The notes beneath the pieces are model-generated. The model was not told the origin of the DNA, did not search any database, and worked only from the letters and a program-made list of their open reading frames with translations. Made by a program: the position numbers and the translations under genes. A stretch of 64,000 nucleotides of DNA from JAWKUK01 sp041398605 (GTDB lineage Bacteria; Planctomycetota; UBA1135; GCA-002686595), in NCBI GenBank assembly GCA_041398605.1, contig JAWKUK010000003.1:620001-684000 (forward strand). The letters are read 5' to 3'. This document shows, piece after piece, positions 29,901-37,575 of the stretch; the stretch's first letter is position 1; every line of letters begins with the position of its first letter.

Positions 29901-30324
29901 CCTCGGCGAAGCCGGCGGGTACTCGACCGGCGACCGGATTCAGGCGCTGCAAGAGGACGTCGAGACGGGCCTCGTCTGGCTCGAGGAGGCGCTGCGCGAG
30001 GAGCTCGAGCGGCGCCAGGAAGAACAACAGCAGCAACAGCAACAACAACAAGAGCAGCAGCAGGACCAGGCGCCAGAGAAGGACCCCCTTGTCCCGAGCA
30101 TCGCCGAGCTGAAGCTGCTCAAGCAGTTCGAGGTCGACCTCCTCGCGCGCGTCGAGCAACTGTTCGACCTGTATCCCGAGCTGGGAGAGCCGGGCGTGCA
30201 GCTCGACCCGCTCATGCGCGAGGACCTCGAGCGCCTCGCCGCACAGCACCGTCGCATCGCGGACCTCTTCAAGGGTTTCCGCGAGAACCTGGGCCTCCCC
30301 GACCCGAACGGGGGCCAAGAGTGA
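26938..30324 (+). CDS. Giant Ala/Glu/Gln-rich coiled-coil protein with GSQQQS repeats
   Basis: This 1128-residue protein has an N-terminal hydrophobic segment (AAFALGLLVATQSVGHTAAG, about residues 33-52) acting as signal or anchor. Nearly all the rest is predicted helix: Ala/Glu/Arg heptads over about residues 70-560, a Gln/Ser/Gly linker of 15 GSQQQS units (28681-28950), then more heptads and a second poly-Gln run near 30030. The last 80 residues (LKLLKQFEVDLLARVEQLFDLYPEL) look folded. ATG 26938 was chosen over ATG 26956; both are possible. Its stop overlaps the next gene (GTGA). Composition resembles rod-like spacer proteins; the sequence gives no enzyme motif. Placement after the DUF4175-like gene suggests a shared complex. 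Confidence 0.75.
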   Translation: MQQGRQMTATEITRGSQSKPAATCARPRPRSWRAAFALGLLVATQSVGHTAAGSAPQDAPRADDSRVRSALAEEQLLIKKQLLGLRERISKMADRFEGEGRTNTAELLRQGLTHLDARSDDTAGRTLDEVMDQAQEDIRSGRELASLEQQMLLVGRLTRLLDILMDRRGLEDIEQDLEKLRQLREELAGLADQEQLIKDQARELAEASRSDAQRELSAELRETLEQQRELLRSTEAKARERGTLEAEALLSELGKLEQDARNATEALKALDPSTLAGLEALRAPLEAARADEARAAQLDAAAEALRAAAEAARDGDEAATRAAVERLDREAESAARRARVQAPRSDAGTQANPETQPSTESAANSESAKDALQAAAEGLAKAGDAAAREAAAAEAAAGAEALAARADAIRAAAEAQRQAAQSTAETIAQGASDALARETAERVGEAVARASSANAERAAAEADASAAEAAGQDEAEAAARATARDAAAEARAATDEALRALDRGLGAASQQADAARAAQEANARAAETLERGLADAARRNAVPGADSAAEALARARAAMEQAAGAAREAARAAQSSGRESSGSQQQSGSQQQSGSQQQSGSQQQSGSQQQSGSQQQSGSQQQSGSQQQSGSQQQSGSQQQSGSQQQSGSQQQSGSQQQSGSQQQSGSQQQSQANAAEAAAEAAREAAQAAQDALAQARAELERSAAEATTEATAADRQRAAEAQAALQERADALRADAAEAGLSPEAQAAVEEALARASEAMERAAEALPRPNGDNAAARAQREAMQALQESERAAEGGATPRTAEQQQAAEELARKQQEIKEKLLELAQRNEERESPLPQPNMEQAAQSAGEAQDSLEQGDLDDAQKETAETERQMREALQQLEEEEQQYQNLRHEELLFRIAQEIETMLTTHREQRRATEEIDANLQDRARPSRSDRIRLRNIAREEEALAARAGEIAAAIEAESALVFAEVLRSAEKDLAAIGRGLGEAGGYSTGDRIQALQEDVETGLVWLEEALREELERRQEEQQQQQQQQQEQQQDQAPEKDPLVPSIAELKLLKQFEVDLLARVEQLFDLYPELGEPGVQLDPLMREDLERLAAQHRRIADLFKGFRENLGLPDPNGGQE
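28681..28950 (+). repeat. 15 tandem 18-bp units coding GSQQQS
   Basis: An 18-bp unit (GGTTCGCAGCAGCAGTCG and close variants) is repeated 15 times without interruption, keeping the frame and coding 15 GSQQQS hexapeptides. Units differ at synonymous sites only (GGC/GGT, TCC/TCG, CAA/CAG), so selection has kept the peptide. Copy number is likely to vary between strains by slippage. Confidence 0.95.
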
Positions 30325-31148
30325 ACACCATGCAAGACGCATCACGACGACTCGGCCACCTCCCCCGCCGGGCTTTGGCCTGCGCATCGATGCTCGTGGC
30401 TTTGACGCTCTCCGCGCGTGCCCAGGAGCGCCCCGTCTTGACACCGCCAGGCGCGGGGTCCGACCCGCAGGCCGAGATGCTGGAGCTCTTCAAGAAGGTC
30501 GAGAAGCGCCTCAACCGCATGAGCGAGCTGCTCGGGCAGGCGAGCGCAGGCGACATCGACGCGCTTCAGAAGGTCGGCAGCGCAGGGATTGACGAGCTGA
30601 TCCGCAACGCCGAGGCGGCTCCCGCGGCCAGCACGCCGCAGGGCCTCGGCGGCCTCATCGCAGCGACGCAGAGCCATGGCCGCGAGGTCGTCAAGGAGAT
30701 CGACGAGGTGCTCGAGCTCGCGCGCCAACAGGCTCAGCAGCAGCAACAGCAGAGCGGCGGTGGCGGCGGCGGCCAGTCCCAGAGCCCGCCGCAGCCCGGC
30801 GGCCAGCCCAAGCAGGGCCAAACGCCTGAGAACAGCCGGCAGATGCAGGGCGAACAGGCCCCGCAGCCGGGCCAAGGGCAAGAGCCGAAGAATGAGCCGC
30901 AGCCGGGGGGCAGCGACCCGCAACGCGGCGAGGACAACCCGCCCGTGACTCCGCAGGAGAACGGCGAGGCCCCTCCGGGGGCCGACATCGGCGCGCCCGC
31001 GAGCGCGGAGGAAGGCGGTCAGTGGGGCGACCTCCCCGTGCACGTCCGGCGCGTGTTCCGCAACGGCGTGAGCGAGGACGTCCCGCCCCGCTATCGAGAC
31101 TGGATCGACGCTTACCACAAGCGCCTCTCCACGCGCCCTCCGCGCTGA
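30321..31148 (+). CDS. Small exported Gln/Pro-rich partner protein
   Basis: The 275-residue protein starts at GTG 30321, overlapping the preceding stop (GTGA); an ATG at 30330 is also possible. A signal peptide (ALACASMLVALTLSARA) ends near residue 34. Residues 45-140 are helical, residues 140-225 are a Gln/Gly/Pro-rich linker, and the C-terminus holds a compact motif, WGDLPVHVRRVF...YRDWIDAYHKRLS (about 236-270). I recall this WGxLP...YRxxIxxYxxxL tail from planctomycete proteins in similar loci. It may dock to the coiled-coil protein; function unknown. Confidence 0.7.
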   Translation: MNTMQDASRRLGHLPRRALACASMLVALTLSARAQERPVLTPPGAGSDPQAEMLELFKKVEKRLNRMSELLGQASAGDIDALQKVGSAGIDELIRNAEAAPAASTPQGLGGLIAATQSHGREVVKEIDEVLELARQQAQQQQQQSGGGGGGQSQSPPQPGGQPKQGQTPENSRQMQGEQAPQPGQGQEPKNEPQPGGSDPQRGEDNPPVTPQENGEAPPGADIGAPASAEEGGQWGDLPVHVRRVFRNGVSEDVPPRYRDWIDAYHKRLSTRPPR

Positions 31149-31176
31149 GCCTAGCGCGACGACCCGACGACGGCCC

Positions 31177-32427
31177 ATGGGCATCTTCGCTGCTCCTTCG
31201 CGCGCCCGCAACGCGCTGCTCGTCGCGCTCGTGGTGAGCGCGCTCGGGCCGCGCGCAGCGGGAGACGCGCCCGAAGTGACGGCGCTACGGGTCCAAGACC
31301 CGAGCACGCAGTCCGCGCCCGCGCCGTCGACGCGCGATCGCGGGTCCCTCCCGCAGCGGCCGTGGTCGAGCCCTGCGATCGAAGCCGCGGTGCGCCGCGG
31401 CCTCGATCACCTCGCGCGCCAACAGCTACCGGCCACGGGCGCCGTCGCGCTCGGCGCGGACGCGGCGGGCGAACGCGCGCACGTCGCCGTCACCGCGCTC
31501 GCCGCGCTCGCTTGGATGTCGGGCGGCAGCACGACCAATCGTGGGCCGCACCAACAAGAGGTGACTCGCGCGTTGGAGTACCTCCTCGCGTGTACGGAGC
31601 GCGCGGGCGACGAGCACCCAGGCTACGTGCACGATCGCCAGGACTCGATCTCACGCATGCACGGGCAAGGGCTCGCGGCGCTCGCGTTCGCGGAGGCCTA
31701 CACGCTGAGCCCGGAGTCCTCGCTCGGTCGACGCTTGAGCGAGACGCTCAAGCTCGTGGTCGAGCGCATCGAAGTGAGCCAAGGCGCCGAGGGCGGGTGG
31801 TACTACGATCCATTTCGAACAGCCGCGCACGAGGGCTCCGTCACGGTCTCCCTCGTGCAAGCGCTGCGCGCCGCGCGCAATGCGGGCATCCTCGTGAACC
31901 CCGGCGTCATCGCACGCGCTGTCCAGTACTTGGAGCGCTCCCAGCTACAAGAGCGCGGCGCGGACGGCGCGTTGCCGCGCGACTTCGGCGGCTTCCGATA
32001 CAGCCTCGTGGACGCGCAGACCTCGGTCGCGCTGACCGCGGCGGGCCTCTCGACGCTGCACGCCACGGGGGTGTACGACGGACCGGTCGTGCGCGACGGG
32101 TATGACTACATCTGGCGCAAGCTCGCCGCCCGCGAGGTGGACCTCGCCCGCGGCGATACGAGCGCGCACCCGGCGTTCCCGTACTACGAGCGCTTCTACC
32201 TCGCGCAAGCGCTGTGGCAGAACCCGGACCCGACGACGTTCGCGCGCTGGGCTTCGGACGAGTTCCCGCGCATCGTAGCCGCGCAGCGCGCCGACGGCGC
32301 TTGGGACGACGTCCGGAACGGCGCAGGCGGCCGCGTGCACGGCCGCTACGGCACGAGCTACGCGACCGCGACGAACTGCATCGTGCTCTCCTTGCCCGAG
32401 AGCCAATTGCCGATCCTCGCGCGTTGA
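31177..32427 (+). CDS. Second exported squalene-cyclase-like toroid protein
   Basis: This 416-residue paralogue of the toroid at 23320 has a weaker signal segment (ALLVALVVSALGPRAAG) and the same repeat plan: AVRRGLDHLARQQLP near residue 75, ALEYLLACTERAGDEHPGY, VSQGAEGGWYYDP and RIVAAQRADGAW. Aligned blocks include FRYSLVDAQTSVALTAAGLSTL against FRYQIEDNSRSNFPLTAAGV in the first protein. No DxDD catalytic motif is present. It closes the long rightward locus, 28 bp after the preceding gene, and converges on the leftward gene ending at 32480; 52 bp between them show no clear terminator. Confidence 0.8.
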   Translation: MGIFAAPSRARNALLVALVVSALGPRAAGDAPEVTALRVQDPSTQSAPAPSTRDRGSLPQRPWSSPAIEAAVRRGLDHLARQQLPATGAVALGADAAGERAHVAVTALAALAWMSGGSTTNRGPHQQEVTRALEYLLACTERAGDEHPGYVHDRQDSISRMHGQGLAALAFAEAYTLSPESSLGRRLSETLKLVVERIEVSQGAEGGWYYDPFRTAAHEGSVTVSLVQALRAARNAGILVNPGVIARAVQYLERSQLQERGADGALPRDFGGFRYSLVDAQTSVALTAAGLSTLHATGVYDGPVVRDGYDYIWRKLAAREVDLARGDTSAHPAFPYYERFYLAQALWQNPDPTTFARWASDEFPRIVAAQRADGAWDDVRNGAGGRVHGRYGTSYATATNCIVLSLPESQLPILAR

Positions 32428-32479
32428 GGTGAGCCGCCCAGCGGACGAGGAGATGGGCCCCTTGCCGCGCGCGCAGGTG

Positions 32480-33259
32480 TCAGCGACGCAGCTCTAGGTT
32501 CGCGACAAAGATCGCGGAGAGGAGCGCGCCCTTGCTCTCGTGGCTCGGATCGTCTTCGGACAGCCCCTGCACCGTGTCGTACATCGAGGGCACACCGACC
32601 TCTGCGCCGCGCGCGCCCCGCGCACGTTGCAGCTCCGACTCGGACTGCACAAGCAGCGCCTGCAGCTTCGCGACGCGCCGCTCGAGGAGGTCCGCCTCGC
32701 GGCGGTGCTCGCGCTGACGCGCTTCCCGTTCGCGCGCGAGCAGGTCGTCGAACGCGCCCTCCACGACGCGCAGCACATCGCGCTCGAGCGCGAGCGGCAC
32801 CTCTCGGTCGCCGCCATGCAGCGCGAAGAGCTCGCGCACTCGCTCGAGGGCAGCGCCGGTCTGGCGCAGGTCGTGGACGGCGTGCGGCACCTCGGCTTCG
32901 ACTTCGAGCGCGGCGCGCCGGCGCGCGAGCTCACCGCGCAAGCGCACGAGCGTGCTCGACGCGCGCTCGTTGATGCGCGCCGCCTCGCTCGCGTCCGTGC
33001 CGAGCGCGAGGCGCACGAACTCCTCTCGCGCCGACGAGGACAGCGAGAGCGCGTCGTCAGGCAGCCCCTCGAGCGTGCGCCGGATCAGCGTGCGATTCAC
33101 CGCCTTCTCCAGCAAGGCCGCGACGCGCGACAGGCTGATCGAATGCAAACGCTGGACACCCCGCGCCGCGAGCTCGCGCGGCGTCGTCGGGCGCCCCCAA
33201 CGCCGCACGGCGTCCGTGAGCTCTTCGTTCAGCTTCGAGTCGAGGCGCGCCTCTTCCAT
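32480..33259 (-). CDS. Coiled-coil protein of unknown function
   Basis: I do not recognise this 259-residue protein. It has no signal peptide or membrane span. Residues 1-60 contain WGRPTTPRELAARGVQRLHS, and residues 60-130 include LTIRR-type helices (TLIRRTLEGLPDDALSLSSS). From about 95 to 220 the sequence is charged helix with heptad spacing (AREREARQREHRREADLLER). The C-terminus (SKGALLSAIFVANLELRR) is hydrophobic. The start at ATG 33259 is 59 bp from the divergent NHL gene, so the gap may hold two promoters. Arg/Glu-rich composition and a cytosolic location suggest a structural or regulatory role, which is only inference. Confidence 0.6.
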   Translation of the reverse strand: MEEARLDSKLNEELTDAVRRWGRPTTPRELAARGVQRLHSISLSRVAALLEKAVNRTLIRRTLEGLPDDALSLSSSAREEFVRLALGTDASEAARINERASSTLVRLRGELARRRAALEVEAEVPHAVHDLRQTGAALERVRELFALHGGDREVPLALERDVLRVVEGAFDDLLAREREARQREHRREADLLERRVAKLQALLVQSESELQRARGARGAEVGVPSMYDTVQGLSEDDPSHESKGALLSAIFVANLELRR

Positions 33260-33318
33260 GCGGGCAATGTCGAGTTCTGGGGCGCCCGATTCAAGCGCCG
33301 TCGAGCAGGGAGGCCCAA

Positions 33319-35478
33319 TTGGACAGCGAACGGCCTACATTGGAGGGCGTGCTCGGACCCACACGAACCCTCCTCCTGTCCGCCAGCGTCGCCCTCGCGG
33401 CGCCAAGCCACGCGCGCCAGGAGCCGCTGCCCGCCCCGCCCCAGCCGGACGGCCCCACCCACGTGGGCGCGCCCGCAGGGACGCTGACGCGCCTCGCCCG
33501 CCCGACCGAGGTGTCCTACACGGATCAGGGGGACCTCCTCGTCCTCGAGGCGGTGTCGGCCGACATCGCCCGCTGCCCTGCGCGCCCGGCGCCTGCAGCG
33601 ACGCCGACCGAGGACGGCGCTGCCGGCGCCGCGACGGAGCTTGCGGCGCCCACCCCCTCAGGGCCTGAGTGGGAGGCGCCCGGCGCGGGCGGGGACCGCG
33701 CGCACCTCGCCGACGTCGACGGCGCGCCGCCGGCGCGGCCCTCGGGCCTGGCCGCGCTGCCCGGCGGCGGCTACGTCTGGTGCGACGCGGAGCGGCACAT
33801 CGTTGTCGCCCGCCTCGCGGACGGCGCAGAGCGCGTCCTGGCCCGCCGCGGCGCGGGCCCGCGCGGCGTCTTTGCGCCGGAGGGGGTCGCAGCGCGCGCC
33901 GGGGCCGATGGCGTCTGGGTCGCCGTCGCGGACACGGGCAACCGGCGGGTGCTGCTGCTGCCGTTGGCAGCGGACGCCGCGCCGATCGCGATCGACGCCG
34001 CGGCGCTGCCGGCCGCGGGGGCGCGGGCGACGGCGCTCGGCCTCACGCGACCGATGGACGTCGGCTTCCTCAGCGACGGCGCCGTCGCCGTCGTGGACGC
34101 CGATGCGTCGCGCGTCGAGGTGTTCGAGCCGGACGGGCGTTGGCGCACAGGCTTCGGCGACTGGGGCTACTTCCCCTCTTTGCGGCGCCCTGTGGCTTCG
34201 CCACGTGGGGCGACCAGGATCTTCGTCGCAGACACCGACAACCACCGGTCCAGGTGTTCGGGCCCAAGGCGCCGAGCGCGACGAGCCCCGCCGGCACGCG
34301 CGAGTATGAGCTGCTCTACGCGTGGGGCGCCCACGCGATCCGCCCGGGCGAGGGCGCAGGCTCTCTCCATTACCCGACCGATGTCGCGGTGTCCGCCGAC
34401 GGCGAGCGCGCCGCCATCGCCGAGCCCCTCGACGCGCGCGTGCAGCTCTTCACCCGCGCGCGCCAGGCAAGGAGCCGCCGATCGACCCGCTGCGCTTCGG
34501 GATCGGCCAAGCGTCCGCGCACTACGGGCGCGTCGCCGACATCGACGGGCAGTTCATGGTGATCGGCGCGCCGGAATCGCGGGAGGTGCGCCTCTTCGAC
34601 CTGCGGCTCGACGACCCCGTCGAGATCTGTCGCCTCGGCGGCCATGGGGAGCGGCTCGGGATGCTCGTGCGTCCATCGGGCCTCGCGCTCGACGCCGCGC
34701 GGCGCGACCCCGTCGCGGACGCGGCGCTGCGGCGGGTCGCGCGGGTGCGGCTCGCGATCGACGAGGCCGAGACGCTGCGCTTCTATGCGGCCCGCGAGAC
34801 CTGGGTCGAGGCGGTTGAGCTCGGGCGCCTTGGCCCGGGCGTCCTGGGCGCAGGCACCCGTCCGATCGAGCCGAGGGAGCCTCGACGCGCTGTCGGGCGG
34901 CGGCGCGGTGCTCATCGACGGCGCCAACGACCGCGTGCTCGAGCTCGACGAGCACCTGATGCCGCGCCGGGTCCTGCTCGGGCCCGGCGAGGGCATCCTG
35001 GCGCCGAGGACGTCGCGGTGACCCGCGACGGGCGCTTTGCGTGGGTCACCGACGCAGCGGGGGCGCGCTTTCTTCCGGGTGTCGCTGACGGACGACGCGG
35101 CGGTGAGAACCGCTGGCCGCTCTCCGGGCCGGCGCGCCCGATGAACGTCAGCGTCGCGCCCGACGGCCGCGTGCGTCGCGGACGTTGTCACGCACCGCAT
35201 CCGGGCTGTCATCGAAGGCGAGCAGGGTCCCGTCGAGGTCGCGCCCATCGGCCTCGCGCCGTCGCGCGCAACCGCCCGTGAGGCATGGCTTCGACGGGCG
35301 CGGCCTCGAGCAGCTCTGGTCTTGCGAGCCCGCGGACCTCGGCGTCGACGGGCGCGGGCGCTTGCTCGTCATCGACTACGGCAACCACCGCGGCATCGTG
35401 CTCGACGCCGAGGGCAAGGTCGCGCTCGGCTTTGGCTCACGCCTCTACCTCTACCCCCTCGGGATCAGCCGCCGATGA
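33319..35478 (+). pseudogene. NHL-repeat propeller gene with at least six frame changes
   Basis: The frame starts at TTG 33319 behind GGGAGG (33308-33313), with a signal segment (LLLSASVALAAPSHA). NHL-type blades are clear: ARPTEVSYTDQGDLLVLEAV, VWVAVADTGNRRVLLLPL, MDVGFLSDGAVAVVDADASR, IFVADTDNHR. After about 34248 the sense moves between frames near 34466, 34872, 35005, 35174 and 35250-35280, and it still reads VQVFGPKAP, YPTDVAVSADGERAAIAEP, FGIGQASAHYGRVADIDG, EDVAVTRDGRFAWVTDAAG, VADVVTHRIRAVIEG and LLVIDYGNHRGIVLD. Several shifts sit where GGG has become GG. Sense is retained between shifts and the stop still overlaps the next start (ATGA), so decay is recent or the sequence has errors. 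The intact protein would be about 720 residues. Confidence 0.75.
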
Positions 35479-35963
35479 GCGCTCGCACCCCTCCCTCCCG
35501 CCTGCTCGCGTGCGCGCTCGCGCTCGCGCTCGTCGCCTGCGGCGACCGAGGCGCGCCGGCGCCCCCGAGCTCGGGCGGCGCCGCCGCAGCAAGCGCCGAC
35601 ACTTCCCCGGCGAGCGCGCCCCGCGGGACCACCCTGCGCGCGCCTTCGAACGCTGGCAGCTTCGTCGCCGAGGTCACGCCGCTGGGCGGCGAAGTCCCGA
35701 CCAACGTCGCGTTTGCCGTCGAGCTCGCGCTCTTTCGCGCCGACGGCACGACGCCCTACGAGCCCGAGTCCGTCACGCTGGACGCGCGCATGGAAGAGCA
35801 CGAACATGGCATGCTGCGCGACGTCGCGCTCGAGCGGAGCGGCCCCGGGCGCTGGCGCGCAGCGGGGCTCCTCTTCCACATGGTCGGCGTGTGGCAGTTC
35901 CAGATCGACGTCCGTGAGGGCCCGCGCATCGAACGCGCGCAAATGGACTTGACGCTGCAATGA
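35475..35963 (+). CDS. YtkA/FixH-like lipoprotein
   Basis: The 162-residue protein begins at ATG 35475, overlapping the NHL gene stop (ATGA). Residues 1-22 form a lipoprotein signal with lipobox LVAC (Cys22). After a Ser/Ala/Pro linker, residues 55-162 form a beta domain with the YtkA/FixH pattern: SVTLDARMEEHEHGMLRDVA, then GRWRAAGLLFHMVGVWQFQI. The Met/His-rich MEEHEHGM and FHMVG are typical of this family, which is linked to copper handling in some bacteria. It also overlaps the peroxidase gene downstream (ATGA), so the three genes form a tight unit. Metal binding is inferred. Confidence 0.75.
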   Translation: MSARTPPSRLLACALALALVACGDRGAPAPPSSGGAAAASADTSPASAPRGTTLRAPSNAGSFVAEVTPLGGEVPTNVAFAVELALFRADGTTPYEPESVTLDARMEEHEHGMLRDVALERSGPGRWRAAGLLFHMVGVWQFQIDVREGPRIERAQMDLTLQ

Positions 35964-37390
35964 CCGAGCGTGCGTGCCAGGCGCGACGCGCCGTCGATGC
36001 GCGGCAAAGGTCGCAGCTCGGCCCGAGCTGGCTGCTCGCGTCGGTCGCGCTGCTCGGCTGCGGCGGCGATGCGCCCACGGGCGCGAACGCGCCGGCCGCC
36101 GAGAGCGCGGCCTTGAGCGCGCCGGCGCTCCAAAGTGAAGGGCCGGGCGAGGTGGACCTCTCGGGCGCGCTCGCCATCGAGCTCACGCCCGCGCTCCGCG
36201 CCATCCTCGAGCGGGTGTCACCCCTCCCGCCGCCGCCGCCGGACCCGACGAACCGCGTCGCGGATGACCCGGACGCAGCGCGTTATGGCCAGGCCCTGTT
36301 CTTCGATCCGCGCTTCTCGCGCGACGGGACGGTCGCGTGCGCGACGTGCCATGACCCGGCGCATGGGTTCACGGACGGGCGCAGCGTGGCGCAGGCCTTC
36401 GGCGTCGGGACCCGACATACGCCCACCCTGTGGAACGTCGCGCTGCAGCGGTGGTTGACGTGGGACGGGCGCGCCGACTCGCTCTGGATGCAAGCGTTCG
36501 ACCCGCTCGAGGACACGCGCGAGATGGACGCGACGCGCGCGGCCGTCGCGCAGCACATCGCGCGTGACCCCGCGCTGCGCGGCGCGCACGAGGCGCTGTT
36601 CGGGCCGCTCCCCGCGGCGCTCTCGCGCTCGGACCTGCCCGCGCGCGCGCGCCCCGCGCGGGCCGGCGATCCGGCGGACCTCCCGGAGGTCGTCGCGTGG
36701 CGCGCGCTCGACGAAGAGGCTCGGGCAGCGATCGATCGTGTGTGCGTCGAGGTGACGAAGGCGATCGCGGCCTACCAGCGCCTGCTCGTGCGCGGCGACG
36801 CGCCGTTCGACGACTTCGCGCGCGGCGTGCTGACCGGCGACCCCGAGCTCGTGCGCGCGCTCGAGCCCGCCGGCCAACGTGGCTTCGCGCTGTTCTTCGG
36901 GCGCGCGAACTGCGCCTTTTGCCACAGCGGGCCCAACTTCAGCGACGGTGAGTTCCACAACAACTCGCTGCCCACCCTCGATGGCGGGACGCCCCGCGAC
37001 AGCGGCCGCTACGGCGGCGCAGCGGCCGTGAAGGCCAGCCCGCTCAACGCGGACGGGCCCCACAGCGATGAGCGCGGCGGAGAGCGCGCCCTCGCGGTGC
37101 GCCTCCTGCGCACGAGCTCCGAGACCTGGGGCGAGTTCCGCACGCCGAGCCTGCGGAACCTCGCCCACCGCGAGCCGTTCATGCACCAGGGGCAGTTCCC
37201 GGACCTGGATGCCGTGTTGGACTTCTACTCGACCCTCGAAGGGCAGTCGGGGCGCAATCATCACCAGGAGCGCATCCTCGTGCCGCTGCACCTCACGCCG
37301 GAGGAGCGGGCCGACCTGCGCGCGTTCTTGGGGGCGCTCGAGGGCGCGCCCGCGCCGCCGGGCCTCCTCGCCGCCCCCGCGGGCCGGTGA
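35960..37390 (+). CDS. Di-haem cytochrome c peroxidase/MauG-family protein
   Basis: The 476-residue exported protein has two c-type haem sites, CATCH (127-131) and CAFCH (318-322), and the family blocks YGQALFFDPRFSRDGTVACATCHDPAHGFTDG, RHTPTLWNVAL, GFALFFGRANCAFCHSGPNFSDG and FRTPSLRNLAHREPFMHQG. A lipobox-like LLGC near residue 34 suggests anchoring to the membrane. Family members either reduce hydrogen peroxide or, as MauG, modify protein residues; the sequence does not decide which. The start overlaps the lipoprotein gene by ATGA. Linkage to an NHL propeller and a YtkA-like lipoprotein argues for a joint periplasmic role. Confidence 0.88.
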   Translation: MTERACQARRAVDARQRSQLGPSWLLASVALLGCGGDAPTGANAPAAESAALSAPALQSEGPGEVDLSGALAIELTPALRAILERVSPLPPPPPDPTNRVADDPDAARYGQALFFDPRFSRDGTVACATCHDPAHGFTDGRSVAQAFGVGTRHTPTLWNVALQRWLTWDGRADSLWMQAFDPLEDTREMDATRAAVAQHIARDPALRGAHEALFGPLPAALSRSDLPARARPARAGDPADLPEVVAWRALDEEARAAIDRVCVEVTKAIAAYQRLLVRGDAPFDDFARGVLTGDPELVRALEPAGQRGFALFFGRANCAFCHSGPNFSDGEFHNNSLPTLDGGTPRDSGRYGGAAAVKASPLNADGPHSDERGGERALAVRLLRTSSETWGEFRTPSLRNLAHREPFMHQGQFPDLDAVLDFYSTLEGQSGRNHHQERILVPLHLTPEERADLRAFLGALEGAPAPPGLLAAPAGR

Positions 37391-37575
37391 GATCGTGGCC
37401 GGCCAGCGGCGGCCCGACCGCCCCGGATCAAGGCACATGGCCCGCGCTTGAGCGCGCTAGGTGGGGTGACGATGAGACTCGGCGGCGGGGGACCTGCACC
37501 AAACCGCCACAGGGGTAGGCTGCAAGGACGGTTCTGGGTGAACCTCCAACCTCATCACCCGGGCCCCCCTGCACC

